Below are positions 1 through 8,682 of a stretch of DNA of 50,549 nucleotides, piece by piece. This DNA comes from Sphingobacterium sp. (GTDB taxonomy: Bacteria > Bacteroidota > Bacteroidia > Sphingobacteriales > Sphingobacteriaceae). The notes beneath the pieces are model-generated. The model was not told where the DNA came from and made no database searches. It worked only from the letters and a program-made list of their open reading frames with translations. Every line of letters starts with the position of its first letter. Position 1 is the first letter of the stretch. The stretch is taken from assembly GCA_029239355.1 (NCBI GenBank), contig JAQZAZ010000025.1, positions 1-50,549 on the forward strand, given 5' to 3'. A program made the translations under genes and the position numbers.

Positions 1-6
1 AAGGCA

Positions 7-1404
7 TTGAAGAATACAACAGTGCTTCTGACATGCATTGCTGTATTTCATATGTTTAGTTTATCAGCTCAGACGCCCCGCAAGGACAGCGGGGCCGATG
101 GGCTTCAAATGATCAAAGCATTGAAGGTAGGGGATAAGGTTCCTGAAGCACTTTGGAACTTGCCCCTGGCTGTTATAAACGATTCCAAAGGAAAGAATAC
201 TATTAAGCTTGTCGACTTCAAAAGCAAAAAACTAATTATTCTTGATTTTTGGGCCACATGGTGCGCCCCTTGTATTAAGATGCTTCCCAAACTTGATCAA
301 TATCGTGCCAAGTATGGTCAAGACATCGCGATACTAGCTGTAACAGATGAAGACAAAGAAAAGATACAGAGCTTTAGTGCTAGAAGCAATAGCCCAGTTT
401 CTACTGTATATGAGGATCAGACTTTAAAGAAGTATTTTCCTCGTCACTCCTTACCGCATTCGATATGGATAGCGGATGGTAAGCTCCTGCTGTCTAACAC
501 AAGTGATTATATTACAGACGGTAATATCCTGAATGCAGTTCAGCGGAGACCCATAGAGGAATTTAAGAAAGCTGAATTAGTTGATTATCAGGACAGCATA
601 AAACTACAGGATTTCCTCAAGGATAATGTCATCGCCAAATACGGTTCAAACAGAGCTTTTTATCACTCGTTTAACTGGCATATTGGTCGGTTGAAAACAA
701 ATAAATCTTATTTAAGATATCTCAATGGAAGCATCGAAGATATGCTTTACAACCTTTACAATAGGGATATACCTCATTATGGCCGATTTAACAGATTGGT
801 GTTTGATATTCCTGATTCGCTTCGGAAACGCTTGTGCTACGATTACGAGAAGTTTGTCAGTATGCCGATCGCAGAGCGATCCAAGTGGAATTTCCAATGG
901 AAACAGGATCATTATTATTGTTATGAATTTATCAATGTAGATAGTACAACAGATCTTGATCCAAAGACGATATTCAGGGAAGATCTGCGCTCGTTTTTAT
1001 CGGATAACTTTGGCGTGGATTTCTCCTTGAAGCCCCTGCTGCGAAAACAATATTTCATTACTGTATTGCCATCCCATACAGCTTTTAATGTGGAAGGATT
1101 AAAAACAGAAAACTTTTTCGATCCTAACACACGAAAAGCCCGATTTGTCAATATTTCACTGGAAAATATCCTTGGAATTATTGCAGAGCAAAACAAGCGT
1201 AATCCTATACCGATCGTTTGGGATAAAGCCTATACAGACAGGCTGTACAGCATCGACTTTGACTGTTCTTTACAAGATCTGCCCAGTGTATTCGCTATTC
1301 TCAAAAAGTATGGTATCGAAGTTGAGCTTTGTGAGCGTCCTTTACTCAGTATTCATCTTACACAAACCCCAACAATAGGAGAGGAGGTGTCGGATGAAAA
1401 TTAA
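7..1404 (+). CDS. TlpA-like thioredoxin-fold protein with C-terminal extension, SusCD-linked
   Basis: Exported thiol-disulfide protein of 465 aa. Residues 1-21 form a signal peptide ending LSAQ. A TlpA/AhpC-type thioredoxin domain follows (about 35-165), with redox motif WCAPC (Cys86, Cys89) and a probable cis-Pro at Pro150. The remaining ~300 residues are not thioredoxin. Their end (about 335-452) has an amphipathic pattern resembling the STN/DUF3738-like tails found on some Bacteroidota TlpA proteins; this is a weak resemblance judged by eye. The ATG of the SusC gene lies inside the last codons (overlap 1394-1404), so the two are translationally coupled. TTG at 7 is the first plausible start, but the window begins just upstream and the reading frame stays open to its edge, so the true start may lie outside. 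The role is probably redox or folding support for, or substrate handling with, the neighbouring SusCD pair. Confidence 0.85.
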   Translation: MKNTTVLLTCIAVFHMFSLSAQTPRKDSGADGLQMIKALKVGDKVPEALWNLPLAVINDSKGKNTIKLVDFKSKKLIILDFWATWCAPCIKMLPKLDQYRAKYGQDIAILAVTDEDKEKIQSFSARSNSPVSTVYEDQTLKKYFPRHSLPHSIWIADGKLLLSNTSDYITDGNILNAVQRRPIEEFKKAELVDYQDSIKLQDFLKDNVIAKYGSNRAFYHSFNWHIGRLKTNKSYLRYLNGSIEDMLYNLYNRDIPHYGRFNRLVFDIPDSLRKRLCYDYEKFVSMPIAERSKWNFQWKQDHYYCYEFINVDSTTDLDPKTIFREDLRSFLSDNFGVDFSLKPLLRKQYFITVLPSHTAFNVEGLKTENFFDPNTRKARFVNISLENILGIIAEQNKRNPIPIVWDKAYTDRLYSIDFDCSLQDLPSVFAILKKYGIEVELCERPLLSIHLTQTPTIGEEVSDEN

Positions 1405-4400
1405 TGTGCTTGTCTTTTTATTCCTTCACATAGTCTGTTTAAGTAGTCTTGCACAGACAAAGCTAACTATTCGAATCATAGATACCGAATCAAGATCGGT
1501 CAAAGGTGCTTCTCTAAAAATGTTGGGGAGCAATAGCGCTGTGCTGTCTGATCAGAATGGAATGGCCATGATAACACTGAAGGCTGCTGATCGCTATGTG
1601 GTGTCGCATTTAAACTATCGTACGGATACACTTGCGGGCAATCGGCTGCTTGAGGAAAGGACCATTGTCCTCCAACCGCTTGTCAGACAGATCGAAGAGG
1701 TATTGGTACAGACTGGTTATCAGTCAATTTCCAAAGAGCGTTCGGCAGGGTCATTCCAAGTATTGGGAAAGGAGCAGCTGGAGCGCTCCAATTCAGCTAA
1801 TCTTTTAAATCGTCTAGAAAATATAACGACAGGGCTGGCCTTTGTCCGTAAGGACAATAATGGTGAGGGTGAAGGTACTCCCAAATTGAGGCTGCGGGGA
1901 ATGACCACCATATTTGGAGATGGCTCGCCACTGATCATCCTTGATAATTTTCCTTTCAATGGAAATATCGGAGATATCAATCCGGAAGATATTGCCACTG
2001 TGTCGGTATTGCGTGACGCTTCGGCAGCGAGTATCTGGGGTGCACGGGCTGGGAACGGTGTGATCGTGCTGACAACTAAAAAAGGTAGTCGGAAACCGCA
2101 GACTTTCCAGTTTTATACAGGACTTGAAGTCGCTTCAAAGCCGAATTTTACACAATCTCCGTATCATGTTAATGCCGCTACATTTATGGATATGGAAAAG
2201 ACCTTCTTCGATAAAGGATGGTATGAACAAAATGATTGGACGCTGAATTCTCCATATATAGATCGTTTATTTGATCTTAAAAATGGCAAAATAACCGAAT
2301 CGGATTTAAACGCTTGGACAACTGGAATGCGGCGACGGGATTTTATCCCGGAGCTGACTAAGAAATTGTATCGGACGCCTGTCCTGCTGCGCTATGGCTT
2401 AAATAGTGCAGGTGGATTTGCAAAAGGCTCCTACTATTTTTCGGTGGCACATCAGTCGGATCAAACCACCATTCGGCACAATACGGATGCAAAAACCAAT
2501 GTCGTCGCCAACATCGATTACCGATTGACAGATGCGCTGACACTGGATGTCGAAACCCAAGTAATGCATAATGTCGTAAAAACGGACGGTATGGGTATCA
2601 GCAATGTTATTGCTGCGGGTAAATCCTATTTACTTCCATACACTTCTTTTGAAGAAGAATATGGTATCCCAAAACGTTACAGTCTGCCGTATATTGAATC
2701 TGCTGGATCGAATGGTTACTTGGATTGGCGGTTTTATCCTGAACAGGAATATAAATTTAGGGAAAACAGAGATCGTGATTTTTCATTCCGGTTTAATGGC
2801 GGCTTGCGCTATAAATTTCCTTTCGGTCTTGATATCGGATTTAAGCAATTGTATACGGTGGGAAGCTCCTCATCGGGACGATATTATTTGTCCAATTCTT
2901 ACGAAAGCAGAAACCTGATCAATCAATATACTTCACCCGATGGTATTCGTGCTATACCGTTAGGTGGCATTTCCAATTCGTCAGGCGGTTCACAAAGAGG
3001 GTACGCCAGTCGGCTATTTCTGTCTTTTGAACGCAATTTCAATGATCTCCATCAACTGAATTTATTTGCCGGTGTGGAAAGAAATGAAAGTGTTCTCGAA
3101 GGTAATCCTACCTTAGTAGTCTATGGTATTAATGATCAAACGAGGATAGGCGCTTCCTCAATAGACTTCAAAAATCCGGTACAAATGAGCCCCCAAGGAA
3201 ATTGGAGTTATATTCCTGCACCTGATGGCAGATTTATGCTGAAAACGGATCGCTATGAAGCCTATTACGCTAATATGGGCTATACCTTTGACCGTCGGTA
3301 CACAGCGACAGCCAGCGTTCGTGTGGATAAATGTAATCTGTTTGGAGTAAACTTCAATCAAAAGCGAGTTCCTCTCTGGTCGACTGGCCTGCTATGGAAT
3401 GTGAAAGCAGAGCAGTGGTTTAAAAGCAGCCTGCTATCAGCCTTGAAACTAAGAACTACAATTGGCGAAAATGGTAATGTGGACAAGACATTAACGGCAT
3501 ATCCTATTGCGACATATAGCAACGATTCTTTTAATGGGTTTATCCGCGGGACGCTAGCGAATACGGGCAATCCATCCTTGCAATGGGAGAAGATCAGGAC
3601 ACTAAATCTAGGACTGGACTTTGGCTTGTTGAATAATCGAATAGTCGGACAGGTCGAATTTTACAACAAGTGGGGGCGTGACCTGATTGGCGATGCTATT
3701 GTGGATCCGACAACTGGGATTGATAATCAAGTTTTACGCAACCGAATTAACTATGCGAATGCATTAACCAGAGGCTTTGATGTCGATTTAACGATACAGG
3801 CAATCAAGCAGAATCAATTCAACTGGATGAGCAATGTTATCCTTGGTTATGTAAGCAATAAGATAACGAAGTACAACGATGGTCAGAATGGATGGGCAAT
3901 TGCTTCTTACCTTGGTCAGGAGCAGGTATTTTCACCCCCTCAAGTCGATAAGCCTCAAAATTATCTGTATAGCTACAAATGGAATGGCCTGGATAATGAG
4001 GGGGATCCGGTTGTTTATCTGACAGATGGTACGGTTTCCAAAAATTATGCAGCTTACCTGCAGGGATTGGTGCTGTCGGATCTTGTGTATGCAGGCAATA
4101 CAGTACCTACATGGTTCGGTTCGTGGCGAAACACATTTAATATTGCTGGTAGGTTCAACCTCAGTTTTCTGCTGAGCTTTAAAGCTGGTTATGTTTATCG
4201 CCGGCCTTCACTATCTTACTATAGCTTACTGAACAATTGGATGGGACACATTGAGATGCAGGATCGTTGGCAGCAAGTGGGAGACGAAAATCACACTTCA
4301 GTTCCGGGGTTGCCCAAAGACCTGGCGTCGATGACACAGCGGGATATGGTCTATCAAATGAGTGAACGTACTGTAGAGTCCGGCGCCCATATTCGTATGG

Positions 4401-4588
4401 AGGATATTCAGTTTGCTTATACTTTTCCCTGGAAAAACAGGCTGTTTAAAAAGGTAGATTTAAGTTTCAATGTGAAAAATTTGGGAATCCTTTGGTCCAA
4501 ATCTAAAGAACATATAGACCCGGATATGCCATTGAGTTTTTATGCACGCCCTTTACAGGCGTCAATGCTTTTGAGAGTTGATTTTTAA
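1394..4588 (+). CDS. SusC/RagA-family TonB-linked outer membrane protein
   Basis: Outer-membrane TonB-dependent importer of 1064 aa, a usual SusC length. After a signal peptide (about 1-20, ending LAQ) comes a carboxypeptidase-regulatory-like beta domain (about 23-100), then the plug. The plug carries the SusC signature LRDASAASIWGARAGNG (near residues 206-222) followed by VIVLTTKKG. The rest is beta-barrel, ending in an aromatic residue (LLRVDF), the usual barrel insertion signal. It partners the SusD-like lipoprotein starting 8 nt downstream. The start at 1394 overlaps the upstream TlpA-like gene. No glycosidase or HTCS sits with this pair, so the substrate is unknown; the thioredoxin partner hints at a peptide or other non-glycan ligand, but that is inference. 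Confidence 0.95.
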   Translation: MKINVLVFLFLHIVCLSSLAQTKLTIRIIDTESRSVKGASLKMLGSNSAVLSDQNGMAMITLKAADRYVVSHLNYRTDTLAGNRLLEERTIVLQPLVRQIEEVLVQTGYQSISKERSAGSFQVLGKEQLERSNSANLLNRLENITTGLAFVRKDNNGEGEGTPKLRLRGMTTIFGDGSPLIILDNFPFNGNIGDINPEDIATVSVLRDASAASIWGARAGNGVIVLTTKKGSRKPQTFQFYTGLEVASKPNFTQSPYHVNAATFMDMEKTFFDKGWYEQNDWTLNSPYIDRLFDLKNGKITESDLNAWTTGMRRRDFIPELTKKLYRTPVLLRYGLNSAGGFAKGSYYFSVAHQSDQTTIRHNTDAKTNVVANIDYRLTDALTLDVETQVMHNVVKTDGMGISNVIAAGKSYLLPYTSFEEEYGIPKRYSLPYIESAGSNGYLDWRFYPEQEYKFRENRDRDFSFRFNGGLRYKFPFGLDIGFKQLYTVGSSSSGRYYLSNSYESRNLINQYTSPDGIRAIPLGGISNSSGGSQRGYASRLFLSFERNFNDLHQLNLFAGVERNESVLEGNPTLVVYGINDQTRIGASSIDFKNPVQMSPQGNWSYIPAPDGRFMLKTDRYEAYYANMGYTFDRRYTATASVRVDKCNLFGVNFNQKRVPLWSTGLLWNVKAEQWFKSSLLSALKLRTTIGENGNVDKTLTAYPIATYSNDSFNGFIRGTLANTGNPSLQWEKIRTLNLGLDFGLLNNRIVGQVEFYNKWGRDLIGDAIVDPTTGIDNQVLRNRINYANALTRGFDVDLTIQAIKQNQFNWMSNVILGYVSNKITKYNDGQNGWAIASYLGQEQVFSPPQVDKPQNYLYSYKWNGLDNEGDPVVYLTDGTVSKNYAAYLQGLVLSDLVYAGNTVPTWFGSWRNTFNIAGRFNLSFLLSFKAGYVYRRPSLSYYSLLNNWMGHIEMQDRWQQVGDENHTSVPGLPKDLASMTQRDMVYQMSERTVESGAHIRMEDIQFAYTFPWKNRLFKKVDLSFNVKNLGILWSKSKEHIDPDMPLSFYARPLQASMLLRVDF

Positions 4589-4596
4589 TGATTTGA

Positions 4597-5964
4597 ATGA
4601 TGAAATATATAAAATGTATTGTTTGCTACGCCATGTTTGGCTTGTTCACCCTAATAACAAATGCTTGTAAAAAAGATTTCTTGGATGCAATTCCAGAGCG
4701 TGCCCGATCGATCCCTACGACCCTTGCGGATTTGAGAGCACTATTGGACAATTCATCCATCATCAGTAAACTGGCTGGATATGGTATGCCGGAAATGTCA
4801 ACGGATGACTACTATGTCAATCTGAATATTTGGACGGCTTTACCTCGAGCTGAACAAAAAAATATGTATACATGGGCTGCGGATATCTATGGGAATTTTG
4901 AGGGGATAGACGACTGGAATGCTCCTTACCAGCGGATCTTATATTGTAATTTGGTATTGGAGCGTCTGAAGGCTGTAGCACAGCCTTATGATGTTCAGGA
5001 ATTTAATGACATCAAGGGAAGTGCATTATTTATACGTGCTTGGTCTTTTTGGGAATTATACAATTGTTTTGGTGCACTGTACGATCCATCCACATGGGAG
5101 ACTGAATTGGGCATTCCCTTAAGATTGGTCTCGGACATTACCTTGCCAACAACTAGGAGTACGGTACGGGAAACGCTGACACAGATTGAAAACGATATGA
5201 AGGAAAGCGCTGATCTCTTGCAGGGGCTGCCTCAGGTGAAAACACGACCATCAAAAGCTGCTGCATTGGCCTTTCTTTCTCGGTTTTACCTGTTCATGGA
5301 GAATTATCCTCAGTCAGAAAAAACGGCGTCGGAAAGTCTTGCGTTGCAATCTGATCTCCTTGACTATGCTTCCCTATCTACTTCGTTGAATTATTCTTTT
5401 GGATTGTTCAATAAGGAAGTTATTTTCCATACGAGTATGAGTATTTATGCGATCTTGAACGCGACCAGACTGAATGTGTCAAAAGAACTTCATGCGCTAT
5501 ATAAAGGAGATGACCTACGAAAGGAACTCTTTTTTAAAGCTTCTGATGGTGACTTTAAATATAAAGGTTCATATAATGGTTCGGCCGCTTTTTTTACAGG
5601 GCTTGCGGTAGACGAAGTTTGGCTCAATAAGGCTGAAGCTTTGGCACAGCAGGGTAAGCTCCAGGATGCAATTAAGACTTTTAAGCAATTTGCAAAATTT
5701 AGGTTCAAAAATGAGCAGGATATTCCGGCATCAAAGGACAATCTTTTAGCTTATCTAAGAGATGAAAGACGTCGGGAACTGCTCTTTCGAGGTATTAGAT
5801 GGATGGATCTTAAACGATATAATCGGCATAGCGACACGCAGATCGTGTTAGAAAGGTCTATTGATGGAAAAGATTATACATTGGCATCTCAGAGTAGGCG
5901 TTATGTGTTTCCGATTCCGAATGAGGTGGTTCGGATAACAGGAATAGCACAAAATGAACGATAA
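4597..5964 (+). CDS. SusD/RagB-family nutrient-binding outer membrane lipoprotein
   Basis: Surface lipoprotein of 455 aa that caps the SusC barrel and captures ligand. Signal peptide with lipobox TNAC and acylated Cys24, followed by KKDFLDAIPE, the typical post-Cys SusD sequence. Helical TPR-like SusD core follows; near the C-terminus the motif RRELLFRGIRWMDLKRY (SusD RagB signature, fE-g-RwfDlkR) is clear, then YVFPIPNEVV near the end. It is somewhat short for the family (commonly 480-600 aa). It lies 8 nt after SusC and is the last gene of the operon, followed at once by a bidirectional terminator. ATG at 4597 and 4600 are equivalent starts. Confidence 0.94.
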   Translation: MMKYIKCIVCYAMFGLFTLITNACKKDFLDAIPERARSIPTTLADLRALLDNSSIISKLAGYGMPEMSTDDYYVNLNIWTALPRAEQKNMYTWAADIYGNFEGIDDWNAPYQRILYCNLVLERLKAVAQPYDVQEFNDIKGSALFIRAWSFWELYNCFGALYDPSTWETELGIPLRLVSDITLPTTRSTVRETLTQIENDMKESADLLQGLPQVKTRPSKAAALAFLSRFYLFMENYPQSEKTASESLALQSDLLDYASLSTSLNYSFGLFNKEVIFHTSMSIYAILNATRLNVSKELHALYKGDDLRKELFFKASDGDFKYKGSYNGSAAFFTGLAVDEVWLNKAEALAQQGKLQDAIKTFKQFAKFRFKNEQDIPASKDNLLAYLRDERRRELLFRGIRWMDLKRYNRHSDTQIVLERSIDGKDYTLASQSRRYVFPIPNEVVRITGIAQNER

Positions 5965-5967
5965 GCA

Positions 5968-5993
5968 AAAGGCCCGATCAAACTCGGGCCTTT
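5968..5993. terminator. Bidirectional intrinsic terminator between SusD and DUF6520 genes
   Basis: Perfect 10-bp inverted repeat: AAAGGCCCGA at 5968-5977, six-base loop, TCGGGCCTTT at 5984-5993. The A/T flanks supply T-rich tails on both strands. It separates the convergent SusD (+) and DUF6520 (-) genes and can stop both transcripts. Confidence 0.85.
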
Positions 5994-6003
5994 CACATTT
6001 TTA

Positions 6004-6333
6004 TTATTCATCGCGATGATACTGTTCAATACCGGAAACCGTAGGATCTGATAATGCAGCATTCACTGATGTTGGAACAGACGCTGTCGTAGTCATCTTG
6101 ATAAAGCAGGTATTACCAAGATTTGATTCTTGACATTCGCTATCTGCAGGGGGATTATCTTGCGGATTTAACGTGTCAATTGTTTGCCCGTTGGCAGCCA
6201 CGGGATACCACTTGGTAACTGCGCCCGATTTTGCTTCGAGCTTGTCTATCATTTTAAATGAACTGAAACCTACGATCGCTAAGCCTGCGATCAAAAGCAT
6301 TGCGTTATTTTTTATGAGCTGAATGGTTCTCAT
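6004..6333 (-). CDS. DUF6520 family small secreted protein
   Basis: Small protein of 109 aa. A hydrophobic N-terminal segment (about 10-27, with LLIAGLAIVGFSSF) fits a signal peptide, so the mature part is probably periplasmic or secreted. The mature part carries exactly two cysteines, in SECQES and NTCFIKM, spaced to form one disulfide. Overall form (basic start, hydrophobic stretch ending SSF, short acidic Cys-containing tail) matches what I know as DUF6520, a Bacteroidota family of unknown function. It lies downstream of a MauE-like membrane protein on the same strand after a 166-bp gap, so it may have its own promoter. The function is unknown; the MauE neighbour with its Cys pair suggests a redox link. 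Confidence 0.75.
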   Translation of the reverse strand: MRTIQLIKNNAMLLIAGLAIVGFSSFKMIDKLEAKSGAVTKWYPVAANGQTIDTLNPQDNPPADSECQESNLGNTCFIKMTTTASVPTSVNAALSDPTVSGIEQYHRDE

Positions 6334-6499
6334 TTTTATGGCCTTTTATTTTACGCAATTGAGTTTTTTAAAAATTGCGTTTTGATCAAAAAAAGGTTAC
6401 CTCAAAAAACTTTGTGTTAATATATAGCGATCAGTACTTTGCTTTAACGAGATGTCCCGATCAATTCGTATCTCGGCTGTGCTTTTTACGTGGCACAGC

Positions 6500-7087
6500 T
6501 CACGTATCATAATTTAAAGCGATACCGGCCCAAGCCGGGAACAAAGCAAATTTCTCTGGAAATCGCTTCCTCACCACCATTAGGAAGTGGTACAGCGGTA
6601 CCAAAAGCAGGAGAGAAAAGAGGGGAGCTCTGGCGTTTTCTTTATCGTGTTGTTCCTCTTTGTGCATGGGGCTGGTTGGGCCAGTCAAGTACCATCCCAG
6701 TATGGACAGGCTCAACAGGATAAGATTAACTGCCAAATGCCAAGGCCAGGATAGGCTGCTAAAGACGGAAGCACAGCCACATGGGCGTTTGGGATAGAAA
6801 CCCACAAGTCCCAGAGCGATGTAAATACTAAACGCGAGTAATAGAAATGCTGACAGCAGGTAAGCGTAACGTTTATATCTTCCGATAAACAACAAGCCAA
6901 TAAGTAGCTCAGCAAATGGTAAAAGCCAATAAAATGTGTCAATTACAAACGGAGCGAGTGGTTGGCGTTGTAGGGCTGCATGGAAAGCATTCAGCTCGAG
7001 TAGTTTGTCGACAGCCACATACAACCAAAATACCATCAGAAAGATGCGGATGATTTGTGTAGTGATATGTTTGGCTGTGCTGTTCAT
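6500..7087 (-). CDS. MauE/DoxX-type redox-associated membrane protein
   Basis: Inner-membrane protein of 195 aa with four predicted TM helices (about 10-27, 48-70, 76-97, 115-135). It has a DKLLEL sequence after helix 1 and a CGC motif (Cys103, Cys105) between helices 3 and 4, both typical of MauE/DoxX-like proteins in Bacteroidota. MauE is needed for disulfide formation in methylamine dehydrogenase; relatives are thought to move reducing equivalents across the membrane. The cytoplasmic or periplasmic tail (about 140-195) is not recognised. The closest genes on the same strand are AraC (upstream) and DUF6520 (downstream); no methylamine dehydrogenase genes are visible, so a different partner is expected. 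Confidence 0.8.
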   Translation of the reverse strand: MNSTAKHITTQIIRIFLMVFWLYVAVDKLLELNAFHAALQRQPLAPFVIDTFYWLLPFAELLIGLLFIGRYKRYAYLLSAFLLLAFSIYIALGLVGFYPKRPCGCASVFSSLSWPWHLAVNLILLSLSILGWYLTGPTSPMHKEEQHDKENARAPLFSLLLLVPLYHFLMVVRKRFPEKFALFPAWAGIALNYDT

Positions 7088-7193
7088 GTTGCTGTCTTTT
7101 TACTTACATACTGTGTAAAGCAAAGTTAGGTCAGCAATAGAGCTTAGACGTGTCAAACCGGAAACAGTACTGTTGTCAAAAACGAAACCTTTG

Positions 7194-8201
7194 CTATTCT
7201 CCCCGGATCTTATTGAGGTAATCAGTGGGTGTCATCCCGCTGGCGTTCTTAAAAAACTTGTCGAACTGTTGTACACTGTTAAAACCGCAGGCATAGGCTG
7301 CCTGTGTGCTGTTGGATAGCTTTAACAGATTCTCCTGTGCCAACTCGAGCAAAAAATATTTACGGCATTGCGTCAGCGAATGGCCAAACACAGCTTTGTA
7401 CACCCGCCCAAGATATTGTTGGCTCTTTTTGAATAGTGCAGGCAACTCATTCAGTCTAAAATCCTGACCATCTACCGCTATGCTTCGCCGTATCTCTTCC
7501 CGTACCTGCAGCGCTAGAATACTTCCGTCATATACTTTTTCATACTCCTCAAAAATCTTTTCCTTGCTGAGCTTGAGCAATTCGAGAATCTGACGATGCA
7601 GAAATAGCTCGATATCCAGATCGATAAACTGCAAATGTTCGAGCAGGCGTGCGATCAGTACTCGGGTACGTGGACCGATCCAGAAATCTACGCTTTGCAC
7701 CACTAAACCAGTTTTATTGCGGAAAGCCTCTACTAGCTCTTGCAAAAATTTAAAATGCCGCTCATGGTTTTTGCGGAACATTTTGCCACGAAAGTAAAAG
7801 GAAAACAATTGGGTACGTCCTTCAGGAAATTCCAAGATGTATTCTCCCGGCGGAAGGTAACAATAACAACCTCGCTTGGGGTGAAGTTCAAACTGCTGAT
7901 GATCTTTAACCAATAAAATAGGCCCGGCTGACTCCAATACATAGAAAGCATGCAGGTCCTCTCGTTCGATCTGTAGCCTTATGGGGCTTCGCTTTTGCCC
8001 AAAGAGATGTAAGGAAGTCAAATAACTAAGAAATCCATCGAATTCCTGTAGTAAGGCCTCATCGCCGTTTTCGTTTTGAAAATAGGAGGGTTTAGCGATC
8101 TTCATAAGCTGAACGCCTAATATATGGTTTAACGCTACTGTGCTGCTGATCGGTGTATAGTGCTCCTCCAGCGCAATAAATAGGCTTTTTTGCATGGTCA
8201 A
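7194..8201 (-). CDS. AraC-family transcriptional regulator
   Basis: Transcription factor of 335 aa. The last ~100 residues form an AraC/XylS double helix-turn-helix: LPALFKKSQQYLGRVYK (first HTH), then AAYACGFNSVQQFDKFFK (second HTH), ending SGMTPTDYLNKIR. The N-terminal ~220 residues look like a sensor part, with a beta-rich cupin-like stretch around 90-145, but I do not recognise a ligand family. It starts 107 nt upstream of the MauE-like gene on the same strand and may control it and DUF6520. Upstream of its ATG, at 8276-8309, GCGCG-containing repeats could be an operator. Confidence 0.9.
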   Translation of the reverse strand: MTMQKSLFIALEEHYTPISSTVALNHILGVQLMKIAKPSYFQNENGDEALLQEFDGFLSYLTSLHLFGQKRSPIRLQIEREDLHAFYVLESAGPILLVKDHQQFELHPKRGCYCYLPPGEYILEFPEGRTQLFSFYFRGKMFRKNHERHFKFLQELVEAFRNKTGLVVQSVDFWIGPRTRVLIARLLEHLQFIDLDIELFLHRQILELLKLSKEKIFEEYEKVYDGSILALQVREEIRRSIAVDGQDFRLNELPALFKKSQQYLGRVYKAVFGHSLTQCRKYFLLELAQENLLKLSNSTQAAYACGFNSVQQFDKFFKNASGMTPTDYLNKIRGE

Positions 8202-8275
8202 ATTTTTAGTAAAAAGAGCAATATCGAAACAGAGCTAACAATAGGAAGAATTTAACCGTAGACAGCTGATTTTTT

Positions 8276-8309
8276 GCGCGAACGTCGCGCGAATGGCAAA
8301 ACTGGCGCG
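8276..8309. promoter_or_regulatory. GCGCGAA direct repeats upstream of the AraC gene
   Basis: GCGCGAACG at 8276-8284 and GCGCGAATG at 8287-8295 are direct repeats 11 bp apart, with a further GCGCG at 8305-8309. They are unusually GC-rich for an otherwise AT-rich intergenic stretch and lie 75-108 bp upstream of the AraC-family start. An autoregulatory operator is plausible; no experimental support. Confidence 0.3.
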
Positions 8310-8472
8310 TATAGGAAAGTTTACGCTAAAATAGGCCGAGTACGCTTTTATTCATTTTTTTAAAGCATTCGATTGGATATTCGTAGTACTGATTCAGCAA
8401 GCTCTGTCGACAAGAGTCTGGGATTTCCAACCCTGCGATCTTTGGACTTTTAGAATTGAAAAATTGTAAACT

Positions 8473-8616
8473 ATGACTGAAATAGTATCGAATAAAATTT
8501 TGGTCCTGAATGAAAGCACTGAACTGCAAGTCGTGAGATTGGCAGATTTCCTGGCCATCTTCTCTCTAACCGGGGCTGATGAGACGGAAGATAAGTGCGA
8601 AATCTGGGCCTTCTGA
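8473..8616 (+). CDS. Putative small peptide (47 aa), single C-terminal cysteine
   Basis: A 47-codon ORF beginning MTEIVSNKILVLNES and ending DETEDKCEIWAF. It is acidic in the middle, has no signal peptide, and carries one cysteine, six residues from the last position (Cys42), in a short aromatic tail. It is followed 20 nt later by a strong hairpin with a T-tail, and then by an LpxL-like acyltransferase gene. A short ORF, a partial terminator and a modifying-type enzyme in series is the usual layout for ribosomal peptide precursors, so a leader-plus-core peptide is possible. I do not recognise the family. The ORF could also be a chance reading frame or a regulatory leader. Confidence 0.4.
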   Translation: MTEIVSNKILVLNESTELQVVRLADFLAIFSLTGADETEDKCEIWAF

Positions 8617-8636
8617 CAACTGCATCTACTAACGCT

Positions 8637-8670
8637 GCAATCTCCGGCCTTCATGCCGGGGATTGCTTTT
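8637..8670 (+). terminator. Intrinsic terminator/attenuator between small peptide and acyltransferase
   Basis: A 12-bp stem (GCAATCTCCGGC at 8637-8648; GCCGGGGATTGC at 8655-8666, one G.U pair), six-base loop and TTTT tail. It lies after the 47-aa ORF and before the acyltransferase start, so it would make the peptide transcript more abundant than the downstream genes, or act as an attenuator. The ATG at 8653 falls inside the stem-loop and is therefore an unlikely start. Confidence 0.8.
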
Positions 8671-8682
8671 AATCAAATCTTA

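Noticed and set aside
8653..8682. ATG at 8653 as the start of the acyltransferase
   Set aside because: It lies in the loop and stem of a strong terminator hairpin; ATG 8683/8686 follows the T-tail in an A-rich context.
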